Shown: positions 1 through 7,730, counted from the stretch's first letter. The stretch is DNA of 50,494 nucleotides from Oscillospiraceae bacterium (GCA_015066295.1 SVOR01000011.1:1-50494); one strand, 5' to 3'. Program-made: numbers and translations. The notes: generated from the letters alone by a model not told the origin.

Positions 1-132
1 CAATACATCAAAGAAAGAGAATCTTCTCCTTAAAGCATAATCCATCATCGCAAGGCTTCTATCAGCGGTGTTCATCATACCGATAATAAAAACATTTGCC
101 GGAACATAGAACAATTCATTTTTGTAGCCCAT
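1..132 (-). pseudogene. McrB-like AAA+ ATPase fragment, 5' end missing
   Basis: Reading the minus strand from 132 to the window edge gives about 44 codons with FYVPANVFIIGMMNTADRS followed by MMDYALRRRFSFF. This is the sensor-1 block (MNTADRS) and following arginine-rich stretch typical of McrB-type AAA+ ATPases of modification-dependent restriction systems. In an intact McrB several hundred residues with Walker A and B motifs precede this block. Here the frame closes with a stop only a few codons upstream of 132, and a different gene (116-526) lies there. No ribosome site precedes the ATG at 132. I read it as the 3' part of a broken mcrB whose 5' part was lost or replaced; the rest lies outside the window. 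Family assignment is firm, pseudogene status is inferred. Confidence 0.7.
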
Positions 133-526
133 TAAAAAACTCGTGCATTATGCTTGCAATATGAACCTCCTCGTTCCCCAAGCCACGATCCACGATCTGA
201 ACTCGTCCATATTTATGAAAAATCTTTAACTCCTCTGAAGCGTCATCAACATAGAAATCTAATCTATCTGCATTTTCAATGCAACTCTCAATTTTATCAC
301 ATAGCGCTCTATACGCATCTACTGTCCAACTAATCTTGCGCACTGAATAAGCTTTTCGACTACCCGGATCATATTCTTTAATTACAACTGTTCCATCCGC
401 AGTAATAGTTATAACCTTTTTGGCTCCGGTTTTCATTTGTGATATATCAAAGAACTGCCGCTTATATGTCAGTTTCACAATTGAGGTGTTGGGAAAGATT
501 TGCTCTTTGGGATTTTTTGTCGTCAT
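116..526 (-). CDS. Hypothetical protein, 136 aa
   Basis: Not recognised. The protein is mixed charge, soluble, with no signal peptide or membrane segment. Its first half is rich in alternating beta-type residues (VITITADGTVVIKEY) and the second half looks helical. It sits 27 bases downstream of the TipAS-domain gene on the same strand, and its last 17 bases overlap the McrB-like fragment in another frame. The start at 526 has only a weak purine-rich stretch (AAAGGAAAA) upstream. It may be a cargo gene that replaced the front of mcrB. Confidence 0.5.
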   Translation of the reverse strand: MTTKNPKEQIFPNTSIVKLTYKRQFFDISQMKTGAKKVITITADGTVVIKEYDPGSRKAYSVRKISWTVDAYRALCDKIESCIENADRLDFYVDDASEELKIFHKYGRVQIVDRGLGNEEVHIASIMHEFFNGLQK

Positions 527-553
527 AATATTTTCCTTTACACTTTATTATAT

Positions 554-979
554 TTATAGGGAATAACGTTTCTTTTCATTGGCAAATATAGCAATTGCCT
601 CTGCCACAAACGCGGCCGTACCTTCACCGTGACTGTCGATGTTGCTCTTGAATCGCTCATCGCAGACATACATCTGTCCAAGTCCTGCGAGGATATCATC
701 GGTGCAGTGATAAAAATTCGCCGTGATGTAGTCCTGCAGTTTCTTCACAAGCTGCTGTGCCGCATCGTTGTCGGCGATCTCGCCGCATTTTTTACATTCT
801 GCGAATTCAGCAAAGACACCGTTCATTCCAGCTAGAACGTCGTTCCATTTATCTTTGGAGTATCCGGCGGTCTTTGCTTGGCTCTCCTTGTAGGCATCCG
901 TACCGCCCCAACGCTGCTTTGCCTCGTCTTCGTATTGCTGACGGGCGGTCTCGTATTCGCTGTTGTCAAATGCGCTCAT
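554..979 (-). CDS. TipAS antibiotic-recognition domain protein (from internal start)
   Basis: A 141-residue TipAS-type all-helical domain. In Streptomyces TipA this domain binds thiopeptides covalently. The chosen start (MSAFDNSEY) has a textbook ribosome site, AAGGAGAG seven bases before the ATG. The in-frame upstream codons belong to a beheaded MerR regulator (see 554-1231). Conserved stretches such as DILAGLGQMYVCDERFK are shared with the second copy at 7362-7730. A TipAS-only product from an internal start is known for Streptomyces tipA. Here it would be the only sensible product. Likely role is drug binding or sequestration, an inference from the family. Confidence 0.75.
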   Translation of the reverse strand: MSAFDNSEYETARQQYEDEAKQRWGGTDAYKESQAKTAGYSKDKWNDVLAGMNGVFAEFAECKKCGEIADNDAAQQLVKKLQDYITANFYHCTDDILAGLGQMYVCDERFKSNIDSHGEGTAAFVAEAIAIFANEKKRYSL

Positions 980-1231
980 CGTGATCTCTCCTTTTTCCGC
1001 TTGTTCCAGAGCTGCGATCAGCCGTTCCAACCGATCTTTCTTCAAAGTCAGCAACCGCTTCTGCTCCGCAAGTGCTTTTTGTTTATCATAGTTCGGCGAG
1101 GCGAGGATTTCTGAAATGCTTTTTAAGGAAAAATCCAGTTCACGGTAAAACAAGATCTCCTGCATCCGTTCAAGAGAATTTTCGTTGTAGGATGGTTCCT
1201 TTTTTATTCCGTTCATTGCAGGGCTTAAACC
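554..1231 (-). pseudogene. 5'-truncated MerR-family (TipAL-like) regulator
   Basis: Upstream of the TipAS domain the frame continues through YNENSLERMQEILFYREL, DFSLKSISEIL and a lysine/leucine-rich coiled coil. These are the C-terminal part of a MerR DNA-binding domain and its dimerisation helix. The winged helix-turn-helix that should precede them (about 45 residues) is absent. The frame instead runs into the palindromic terminator at 1252-1285, whose ATG at 1264 only opens the frame by chance. The protein can therefore no longer bind DNA as a MerR dimer. The lesion lies next to the gatB terminator, suggesting a deletion that ended there. Confidence 0.75.
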
Positions 1232-1251
1232 TGAGAAGGTCCGAAACGTTA

Positions 1252-1285
1252 AAAAACAGAGCATTCGTACGAATGCTCTGTTTTT
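1252..1285. terminator. Bidirectional intrinsic terminator after gatB
   Basis: A perfect 34-base palindrome with core CAGAGCATTCG/CGAATGCTCTG flanked by A5 and T5. It follows gatB by 12 bases on the minus strand and works in both directions by symmetry. Confidence 0.9.
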
Positions 1286-1296
1286 ATTGTGAAAGA

Positions 1297-2721
1297 TTAG
1301 ATATTACTTAATTTGCCGTCAAGAATTTCTCTTATAACGTTTACGTCGCCGGCGCCCTTAAGCTCCTTCATACAAGCACCAAATAATGCCTGCTTTGCCT
1401 TAACCTTGCCATTTTTGAAGTCCTCAATGGCCTGCGGGTTTTGGGCGATTACGTTATCGATTATATTTTCAATTGCTGATGCATCTACCTTGCGGTCGAG
1501 TCCCTTTTCCTTGCAATATGCAACGGGGTCAACGCCTTCCTCAACAACGGCAATTAAAATTTTCTTACCTGCATTACGGTTAATGTCGCCACTGTCTACC
1601 ATCTTAATTATGGCGGCGAGCTGCTCGGCAGTAACGTTAAGCTCGGCAAGGGTTTTGCCGTCCTTTCTTAAAACACCTGCGCAGTCGGTAAGAATCCATA
1701 CAGCAGCATCCTTTGCGTTGCAGCCCATAGCTACAATATCATCAAGGAGCTTACTTAATTTATGGTTGGAAACGAGCATTTCGATTTCCTTTTCAGAAAT
1801 GCCTTCATCTCTATACTGCTGTGCCTTTTCGTCAACCTCGACGGGCTTTGCAGACTTAATCTGCTCGAGCCACTCGTCGTCTATAACGATGGGCATAAGG
1901 TTGGCATCGGGGAAGTAGCGGTAGTCGGCCTCGGTTTCCTTGTTACGCATAGCAAAGGTTTTGCCGCTTACGTCGTCAAAACGTCTTGTTTCTTGAACTA
2001 ACTCTTCGGTTTCGAATTCGAGTGCATCGATGTGACGCTGTGCCTCATATTTAATAGCACGCTCGATAGCCTCAAAGGAGCTCATATTCTTAATTTCGGT
2101 ACGAACACCAAATTCTTCACTGCCCTCGGGACGAACCGAAATGTTTACGTCGCAACGCATTGCGCCCTCTTCACACTCGGAAATACCACCCGAACGGAAC
2201 ATAGATTTAAGCTTGTTAAGATAGGTTAAAACCTCTTCTGCACTACGGAAATCGGGTTGGGTTACAATTTCGATAAGCGGAACGCTGGTACGGTTGAAGT
2301 CAACAAAGGAGAACTTACCCTCGTGAACGAGCTTACCTGCATCCTCTTCCATATGAATCTGCTTAATGCGGATATCACGGTTACCCTGTGAGGTTTTAAG
2401 GGTAACACAGCCGTTTGTACAAATTGGGTGGTTAAGCTGTGTTATCTGATAAGCACAGGGCAAATCGGGGTAGTAATAATTCTTTTTATCAAAGGTTGTG
2501 TAGCGGCTAATTTCACAGTTAAGCATAAGACCTGCGGTAACGGCAAGCTCAACAACACGCTTATTCATAACGGGAAGCATGCCCGGCATACCGCTGCAAG
2601 CGGGACAAACACAATCGTTTGCCTCTTTGGGTGATGAATGACCGCCGCAGGAACAGAAAATTTTAGATTCTGTGCTAAGCTCTACGTGAGTTTCAAGACC
2701 TATAACAACTTCATAGTTCAT
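1297..2721 (-). CDS. gatB: Asp-tRNA(Asn)/Glu-tRNA(Gln) amidotransferase subunit B
   Basis: 474-residue GatB, the kinase/transferase subunit that phosphorylates the misacylated Asp or Glu on tRNA and converts it to the amide with ammonia supplied by GatA. The protein opens MNYEVVIGLETHVEL, with the Glu10 and His12 of the catalytic chamber. A cysteine-rich zinc site follows (CSCGG about 23-27, CVCPAC 37-42). The helical and YqeY-like tail domains reach the C-terminus, so the length is normal. The start at 2721 is chosen because GatB homologues begin MxYE and because it lies one base after the gatA stop codon; an in-frame extension of 11 codons would overlap gatA. It is the last gene of the aspS-gatC/gatA/gatB operon, closed by the palindromic terminator. 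Confidence 0.95.
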   Translation of the reverse strand: MNYEVVIGLETHVELSTESKIFCSCGGHSSPKEANDCVCPACSGMPGMLPVMNKRVVELAVTAGLMLNCEISRYTTFDKKNYYYPDLPCAYQITQLNHPICTNGCVTLKTSQGNRDIRIKQIHMEEDAGKLVHEGKFSFVDFNRTSVPLIEIVTQPDFRSAEEVLTYLNKLKSMFRSGGISECEEGAMRCDVNISVRPEGSEEFGVRTEIKNMSSFEAIERAIKYEAQRHIDALEFETEELVQETRRFDDVSGKTFAMRNKETEADYRYFPDANLMPIVIDDEWLEQIKSAKPVEVDEKAQQYRDEGISEKEIEMLVSNHKLSKLLDDIVAMGCNAKDAAVWILTDCAGVLRKDGKTLAELNVTAEQLAAIIKMVDSGDINRNAGKKILIAVVEEGVDPVAYCKEKGLDRKVDASAIENIIDNVIAQNPQAIEDFKNGKVKAKQALFGACMKELKGAGDVNVIREILDGKLSNI

Positions 2722-2722
2722 A

Positions 2723-3907
2723 TTATTCACCCATCCTTTCATTAGCACCTGCAAGGCTTAAAAGCGTAGCCTCGCTAAAATGATTACCCATAAGCTGAAC
2801 GCTACCGCTAACGAGCGCCGGAACACCCGTAAGGTTAGCGGCACAGGTGAACACACCCTCTGCAAATACCTTTGTAAAGGCATCGTCTATGCTGTAAGCC
2901 TTAAATTCAGATTTACTGCAAGCGGGGGTAAGAATAGCATCATAGCTGTCAAAAAGCTCAGCCAATTTTTCGGCGATAACACGGCGCACCTTAAGAGCCT
3001 TGCCGTAGCAATCGTCATAGCGATTTTTCGAAAGCACGTCACTTCCGTAAAGAATTACTGCCTTTGTAAGGAAGTTAAAGCCCTCGGTTCTTGAATTTAC
3101 ATATAATTCGTCAATATTTTTATATTCTTTTGCGCGGAAGCCGTATTTTACACCATCATAACGCGAAACGTTGTTGCAGGTTTCGGCGGTATAAAGAATC
3201 TGCCAAGCGGTATTTGCAGCATCGAAGAAGTCAACCGAAATTTCTTCAACAGTTACACCGTTTGCCTTAAGCTTTTCGGCATAATCTAAAACAGCAGCCT
3301 TTGTTTTTTCATCACACTTTTCTAAAAGCTCTTTAACAAGGCAAACCTTTTTGCCGTTAACATTTGCGTTGCAGTCGTAATTTAAGGTGACGTCTTTAAG
3401 GCTTGTGCCGTCCTTTTGGTCGTGGCCTGAAATTACTTCCATTACCTCTTTAACGGCTTCTACACTGCCTGCATAAACACCTAACTGTTCACCCGAAGCT
3501 GCGCAAGAAACCACACCGTAACGTGAAACGGTGCCATAGGTGGGCTTTAAGAAGTAGATGCCCGACAGAGCGGCGGCACGACGGGGAGAGCCATTCATAT
3601 CAACGCCAAGTGCGGCCTTAACCTCACCATTTTTAACTAATTCGGCTGCGGCACCCTTAATTGCATCTTGCTTTTCGGCATAGTAAGAAAACTCACCGCA
3701 AAGGTCAAGACCAAACTCACCAACGTGGGTTTTGCCCGAAATTACGTAGCCCTTATCTTCAAGACGGGTTACGGCTTCGGCACTGAAAAGCGGTTTGAAG
3801 CCCTCTAAAATACGTGAGCCTGCTGTGCATACGGCATCTTTAACAAGAATAGTATCGTCTACGGCAATATTGCCCTTATCGTTTATTTTTGTAGCATAGT
3901 ATTTCAT
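2723..3907 (-). CDS. gatA: Divergent, shortened GatA-like amidase subunit
   Basis: 394 residues against about 480 for GatA. Clear matches are ILVKDAVCTAG (canonical IKDN block, Lys23), GKTHVGEFGLD, LSGIYFLKPTYGTVSRYGV and the C-terminal NLTGVPALVSGS. The first 55 or so residues of GatA are missing. The glycine-serine loop GGSSGGS, which carries the cis-serine of the Ser-cisSer-Lys triad, is replaced by an unrelated short stretch (about residues 77-100). The nucleophile region survives as DMNGSPRR with Ser107. The Lys-to-Ser spacing is 84 residues, against about 99 in typical GatA. A deletion also removes the VPxGFxxGLPVGLQ segment near the C-terminus. Either glutaminase activity is altered or lost, or the protein is mainly a structural partner of GatB and the GatC domain. 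Ribosome site GAGGTGGG precedes the start. Confidence 0.85.
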   Translation of the reverse strand: MKYYATKINDKGNIAVDDTILVKDAVCTAGSRILEGFKPLFSAEAVTRLEDKGYVISGKTHVGEFGLDLCGEFSYYAEKQDAIKGAAAELVKNGEVKAALGVDMNGSPRRAAALSGIYFLKPTYGTVSRYGVVSCAASGEQLGVYAGSVEAVKEVMEVISGHDQKDGTSLKDVTLNYDCNANVNGKKVCLVKELLEKCDEKTKAAVLDYAEKLKANGVTVEEISVDFFDAANTAWQILYTAETCNNVSRYDGVKYGFRAKEYKNIDELYVNSRTEGFNFLTKAVILYGSDVLSKNRYDDCYGKALKVRRVIAEKLAELFDSYDAILTPACSKSEFKAYSIDDAFTKVFAEGVFTCAANLTGVPALVSGSVQLMGNHFSEATLLSLAGANERMGE

Positions 3908-3917
3908 TTAACCCACC

Positions 3918-5993
3918 TCACTTTACTAAACGCGGAACCTGCCAACTGTCGTCACTACGCTCGGGTGCGCCTTCAAGCAAGCTCTCTCTCGAGAAGTTCT
4001 GACGGCGTACATCCTCACGTAAAACGTTGGTCATAGGCATAACGTAAATCATTTCTTCTGTATTTGTTGTGTCGATATCCTTTAAAGCCGTTTCGCTCTC
4101 GCTCATAGCCTTAAAGATGTTCTGCATTACAGTCTCTTCATTTTCATCTAATGACAACTGATTGAGCTGTTGTGCATTTGAGAAGGTAGAACGCTTGTCG
4201 CCCTGCCTTTTTGCACCGCCCGTAGCGGCAGCGCGAACGGCGAGCGCGCTGTTATTACCAAGCAGATGAACGTCCTCAAGCTGCTGATTTGTAACCTCAC
4301 TCGGTGCGCCAAGCAATAGGTCTTGTGCGTTACCGTTAAGCGGGAATGCAATTACGTCGAGGATTTTCTCTTCATCGGTAAGAAGCATTACCATTCGGTC
4401 AACACCCGGTGCCATACCTGCGTGGGGTGGCGCGCCGTACTGGAATGCGGTATAAAGTGCATTAAAGCGTGATTTAAGCTCGTCTTCAGAGTAGCCTGCG
4501 ATTTCAAAGGCACGCTTCATAATATCGATATCGTGGTTTCTAACAGCACCCGATGCCAGCTCAATACCGTTACAAACAAGGTCGTACTGGTAGGCAAGCA
4601 CCTGTGTCGGGTCGCCGCCGTTAAGGGCATCCATACCACCCTGAGGCATTGAGAAGGGGTTGTGGGTGAATATTGTATCGCCCGTTTCCTCGTCGATTTC
4701 GTACATCGGGAAGTCAACGATAAAGCAGAACTCAAAGGCATCGTCCTTTATTAGGTCAAGCTGTTCCTTGCGAGCCAGCCAAGAACGGATGTGACCTGCC
4801 TTCTTTTCGGCATCATTTTTCTTATCGTCACAAATGAAGAAGAGTGTTTCGCCCTCTTTAACACCTGTGAGAGTTGTGATTTCTGCCTTTTTCTCGTCAG
4901 AAAGGAACTTAGCGATGGGTCCTAAGAAAATACCGTCCTTTAAGGTTATATAACCAAGACCGCCAAGACCAACCTCGGCACTTGTGGCGAATTTTAGGGA
5001 ATCCTCAAAGAATTTATTTGATTTGCCGCGGCAGTCTGCAACTATACCGCGAACGGGCTTACCCTTAAATGCGGGGAAGTTTACGTCGGCGAAAAACTCG
5101 GTAAGGTCGCAAATAATAAGCGGGTTTCTAAGGTCGGGCTTATCAGAGCCGTATTTCATCATAGACTCAGCATAGGTGATTCTTCTAAACGGCTTTTCGG
5201 TTACCTTTTTGCCGGAGAAGGTCTTAAAGGTATCGTAGATTACGTCCTCGCAAACCTCGAGCACCTCGTCCTGAGTTGCAAATGCCATTTCAAAGTCAAG
5301 CTGATAAAATTCACCGGGTGAACGGTCGGCACGGGCATCCTCGTCTCTAAAACAGGGTGCTATCTGGAAATAGCGGTCAAAGCCCGAAACCATAAGCAGC
5401 TGCTTAAACTGCTGCGGAGCCTGGGGAAGTGCATAAAACTTGCCCGGATGCTTACGGCTTGGTACAAGGAAGTCACGCGCACCCTCGGGAGAGGAAGCGG
5501 TGAGGATAGGTGTTTGAATGTCGAGAAAGTTCTTTTCCTCCATTTTATTGCGCAAATGACGAATAATTTTGGAACGCATTACAAGGTTTTGATGATTTAT
5601 GGGATTTCGCAAATCAAGGTAGCGATATTTAAGGCGCAATTCGTCCTTGCTCTTGCGAGATTCCTTTACGTCGAAAGGGAGCATATTGTGGCTCTTGCCA
5701 AGTACAGTCAAAGTATCGGCAACAAGCTCAACACGACCTGTATCAATTTTCGCATTGACGGTCTCCTCGTCACGCTTACGCACGGTGCCGCTTACCGATA
5801 TAACCGTTTCGCGGTTTACGTTTTTAAGCAGCTCCTCATTATAAACAACAACCTGAGTAATACCCGTATAATCTCTCAGGTCGATAAAGATAACGCCGCC
5901 GTGGTCACGAACAACGTCAACCCAACCTGCAAGAGAAACGGTCGAGCCGATATGCTCTTCTCGGATGTTGTTGCAGAATAGTGTTCTATACAT
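3918..5993 (-). CDS. aspS: Aspartyl-tRNA synthetase fused to GatC
   Basis: 691 residues. Residues 1-577 are a complete bacterial AspRS: OB-fold anticodon domain, class II motif 2 (QIAPCFRDEDARADRSPGEF, about 210-229), the bacterial insertion domain and motif 3 (GMAPGVDRMVML, 526-537). After a polar linker (578-600) comes a GatC module (about 602-691) with MPMTNVLREDV, a serine/arginine-rich SREsLLEGAPE stretch and the ending VPRLVK, the classic GatC C-terminus. There is no stop or frameshift at the join. Residue 31 is His (RDHGG), the residue associated with relaxed tRNA specificity in Pseudomonas AspRS, so a non-discriminating enzyme making Asp-tRNA(Asn) is likely. The fusion would tether the synthetase to the amidotransferase. 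It is the first gene of the operon, followed by gatA and gatB. Confidence 0.93.
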   Translation of the reverse strand: MYRTLFCNNIREEHIGSTVSLAGWVDVVRDHGGVIFIDLRDYTGITQVVVYNEELLKNVNRETVISVSGTVRKRDEETVNAKIDTGRVELVADTLTVLGKSHNMLPFDVKESRKSKDELRLKYRYLDLRNPINHQNLVMRSKIIRHLRNKMEEKNFLDIQTPILTASSPEGARDFLVPSRKHPGKFYALPQAPQQFKQLLMVSGFDRYFQIAPCFRDEDARADRSPGEFYQLDFEMAFATQDEVLEVCEDVIYDTFKTFSGKKVTEKPFRRITYAESMMKYGSDKPDLRNPLIICDLTEFFADVNFPAFKGKPVRGIVADCRGKSNKFFEDSLKFATSAEVGLGGLGYITLKDGIFLGPIAKFLSDEKKAEITTLTGVKEGETLFFICDDKKNDAEKKAGHIRSWLARKEQLDLIKDDAFEFCFIVDFPMYEIDEETGDTIFTHNPFSMPQGGMDALNGGDPTQVLAYQYDLVCNGIELASGAVRNHDIDIMKRAFEIAGYSEDELKSRFNALYTAFQYGAPPHAGMAPGVDRMVMLLTDEEKILDVIAFPLNGNAQDLLLGAPSEVTNQQLEDVHLLGNNSALAVRAAATGGAKRQGDKRSTFSNAQQLNQLSLDENEETVMQNIFKAMSESETALKDIDTTNTEEMIYVMPMTNVLREDVRRQNFSRESLLEGAPERSDDSWQVPRLVK

Positions 5994-6232
5994 TATAAAA
6001 CCTCCTAAAATATTCCAAAATAAAAAATCCCGAGGAATTTTTACATTCCTCGGGACGAGTCAACTTAATGTTTACCCGCGGTGCCACCCGCATTGATGCC
6101 AAAAGCATCCACTTTTATATAAAATTTATGGTTGCCGCGAAGTGTTCCCAAGCTTACTACTCATCTGAGATACGCTTTCAGTCGATGACGTATCCTCCCT
6201 GACAGACTTTCCACAAAAGCCGAGTCTTCGCC
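5994..6232 (-). ncRNA. T-box leader RNA, probable Asn (or Asn/Glu) specifier
   Basis: The minus-strand leader contains the T-box core GGGTGGCACCGCGGGT (within 6073-6092). Its TGGC matches the GCCA end of a G73 tRNA. Stem I is closed by GCGAAG/CTTCGC and has a distal hairpin GATACG/CGTATC. Directly before the closing CTTCGC strand is GGGAACA. The expected position of the specifier, a triplet followed by a purine A, reads AAC (6146-6144), an Asn codon. One base earlier the overlapping triplet is GAA (Glu). An Asn specifier fits an operon that makes Asn-tRNA by transamidation. The leader ends in the hairpin at 6022-6055. Confidence 0.9.
6022..6055 (-). terminator. T-box regulated terminator
   Basis: Stem TCCCGAGGAAT/ATTCCTCGGGA followed on the minus strand by a T-rich run. 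It competes with the antiterminator formed by the T-box core when uncharged tRNA binds. Confidence 0.9.
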
Positions 6233-6235
6233 AAT

Positions 6236-6264
6236 ATTATAACAAAACAAAAACGTTTTGTCAA
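6236..6264 (-). promoter_or_regulatory. Consensus sigma-A promoter of the aspS-gatC operon
   Basis: TTGACA (6264-6259), 17-base spacer, TATAAT (6241-6236) on the minus strand, immediately before the T-box leader. Confidence 0.9.
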
Positions 6265-6293
6265 TGCGTTTTTATCATTTGCAATGATTTTAT

Positions 6294-7343
6294 TTATATG
6301 TATATAATTTCGTGGTTAACGCTTTTATTTAAAAAATTTATAAGCTCTTCATTATTTAAATTTAGGGCACAACCAACCAAGGTTTTTACATACGCCATTT
6401 CGTTTGTCATACCAAAAATATAATTAGCCCCGTGGGTTAGTGCGTCGCCCGTAGATTCATATTTAAGGGTAACATTGCTGCAAGGTGTTAAAAACAAGGG
6501 GATGTTTTTTTGTTTGCAACGGTCAATTAGGTGCAAAATGGATGCTTCATTATAACTTCCTGAGCCTTGACTTCTCTGCACACACACCGTTTGTGAATGA
6601 TAGGTGGTATGCACTACCGCTTTAACCTTTTCTAAATTATATGTGCCGTAGTTTATGCCAACATAAGGGCTGATGTTAAGCACACAGTCGCAAAGAGGGG
6701 ACATTTTGTTAAGGTATAGAGAGTTGGTTTCAAAGGGTCTGCCATCTAACTGCGCGTTATTAGCGTCGGGGATAGCCACAGCATCGCGGCTTGAAAAATC
6801 ATCGCTATAATTTTCACATTGCTTAAGGTGTGCGCCGTAATGCAGATAAATTATGCTGTCGCTATTCTTATATACGGCATATACGTTGGGTGCAATGCCG
6901 TTCATAATCAGCTCGACCGCGGCCTTAAAATTTGCGTGGCCGTTGGAGTCTGCGTTATCCAAGGGCAGTTGACTTGAAACCAAGCATACAGGTGTTTTTA
7001 TTCCCGAAAGGGTAATCGATAAGAGCGATGCGGTGAAGGCGAGCGTATCGGTGCCGTGCAGAATAATTACGCCTTTGTATTCATCAAAGTTTGTATCTTT
7101 TAAGGTGCCAAGCAGAGTATTCCAGCTATCCGTCGTCATATTCTCACTTAAAATATCAAGAGGTATTTTTTTATTAAAGTTTACCTTATCGTTGTATGGC
7201 GAATTGCTTTTTTGAAAAGCGTCAATTATCTTAACACTCTCGGCATCGGAAAAGCGAAGTCCCTCAGTATTTGTCGAGCAACAAATGGTGCCACCCGTAA
7301 GAATTACGAGAATTTTCGGTTTATCGGTTTTATATTCACACAT
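6294..7343 (-). CDS. ansA: Cytoplasmic L-asparaginase
   Basis: 349-residue asparaginase hydrolysing Asn to Asp and ammonia. The first active-site threonine lies in ILTGGTICC (residues 15-22) and the second in LHGTDTLAF, with the SSQLPL.NADSNG substrate-binding segment after it. There is no signal peptide, so a type I (cytosolic) enzyme is likely. Ribosome site GGAG lies about nine bases before the ATG. It starts 18 bases after the TipAS gene, so the two may be cotranscribed, and it ends just upstream of the promoter of the Asn-tRNA operon. Asn breakdown and Asn-tRNA formation therefore sit side by side. It lacks the N-terminal domain of archaeal GatD, so a direct transamidation role is unlikely. 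Confidence 0.88.
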   Translation of the reverse strand: MCEYKTDKPKILVILTGGTICCSTNTEGLRFSDAESVKIIDAFQKSNSPYNDKVNFNKKIPLDILSENMTTDSWNTLLGTLKDTNFDEYKGVIILHGTDTLAFTASLLSITLSGIKTPVCLVSSQLPLDNADSNGHANFKAAVELIMNGIAPNVYAVYKNSDSIIYLHYGAHLKQCENYSDDFSSRDAVAIPDANNAQLDGRPFETNSLYLNKMSPLCDCVLNISPYVGINYGTYNLEKVKAVVHTTYHSQTVCVQRSQGSGSYNEASILHLIDRCKQKNIPLFLTPCSNVTLKYESTGDALTHGANYIFGMTNEMAYVKTLVGCALNLNNEELINFLNKSVNHEIIYI

Positions 7344-7361
7344 AAAAGTACTCCATCTTTT

Positions 7362-7730
7362 CTATTTGCAGTATATTTCGATTGCCTTCGAAACAAATTC
7401 TGCGGTACCGTCACCGTTTTTATCAATACTCATTTTAAAACGCTCGTCAGATACGTACATTTGACCGAGCCCTGCCAGTATTTCTTTTTGGCAGGTGTAG
7501 TAATTCTCGGTGATATAGGTCTGAAGATCCTTAACGAGTGCTTGTGCCTCGGTTGAATCGGCGGTGTTGCCGTTATTCATACTTTCGGTGAATTTGTTAA
7601 AGATTTTCATTAAACCGTTGGTTACATCTTGCCATTTATCATTAGTGTAATTGGCGGTTTTTTCGGCATATTCTTTATATGCGGCGGTTTCGCCAAAGCG
7701 CCCTTTTGCTTCTGAATTATAATTGTTCAT
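7362..7730 (-). CDS. Free-standing TipAS-domain protein
   Basis: 122-residue protein made only of a TipAS domain, without a MerR helix-turn-helix. It is clearly paralogous to the domain at 554-979: both carry DKWxDV and ILAGLGQMYV.DERFK. The start MNNYNSEAKG at 7730 is set by the GAGAGG ribosome site; in-frame codons further upstream are not TipAS-like. TipAS domains bind thiopeptide and related natural products. Here the likely role is binding without direct transcription control. The gene precedes the asparaginase on the same strand. Confidence 0.8.
   Translation of the reverse strand: MNNYNSEAKGRFGETAAYKEYAEKTANYTNDKWQDVTNGLMKIFNKFTESMNNGNTADSTEAQALVKDLQTYITENYYTCQKEILAGLGQMYVSDERFKMSIDKNGDGTAEFVSKAIEIYCK

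Noticed and set aside
1217..1264. N-terminal extension of the MerR/TipAS frame
   Set aside because: Its ATG lies inside the gatB terminator palindrome and the first residues match nothing in MerR proteins.
2722..2754. Upstream start for gatB
   Set aside because: It would add 11 residues overlapping gatA that GatB homologues lack.
6294..7343. Archaeal GatD-type transamidation subunit
   Set aside because: It has the asparaginase core only; the N-terminal domain of GatD is missing and the genes present are GatA/GatB/GatC type, not GatE.
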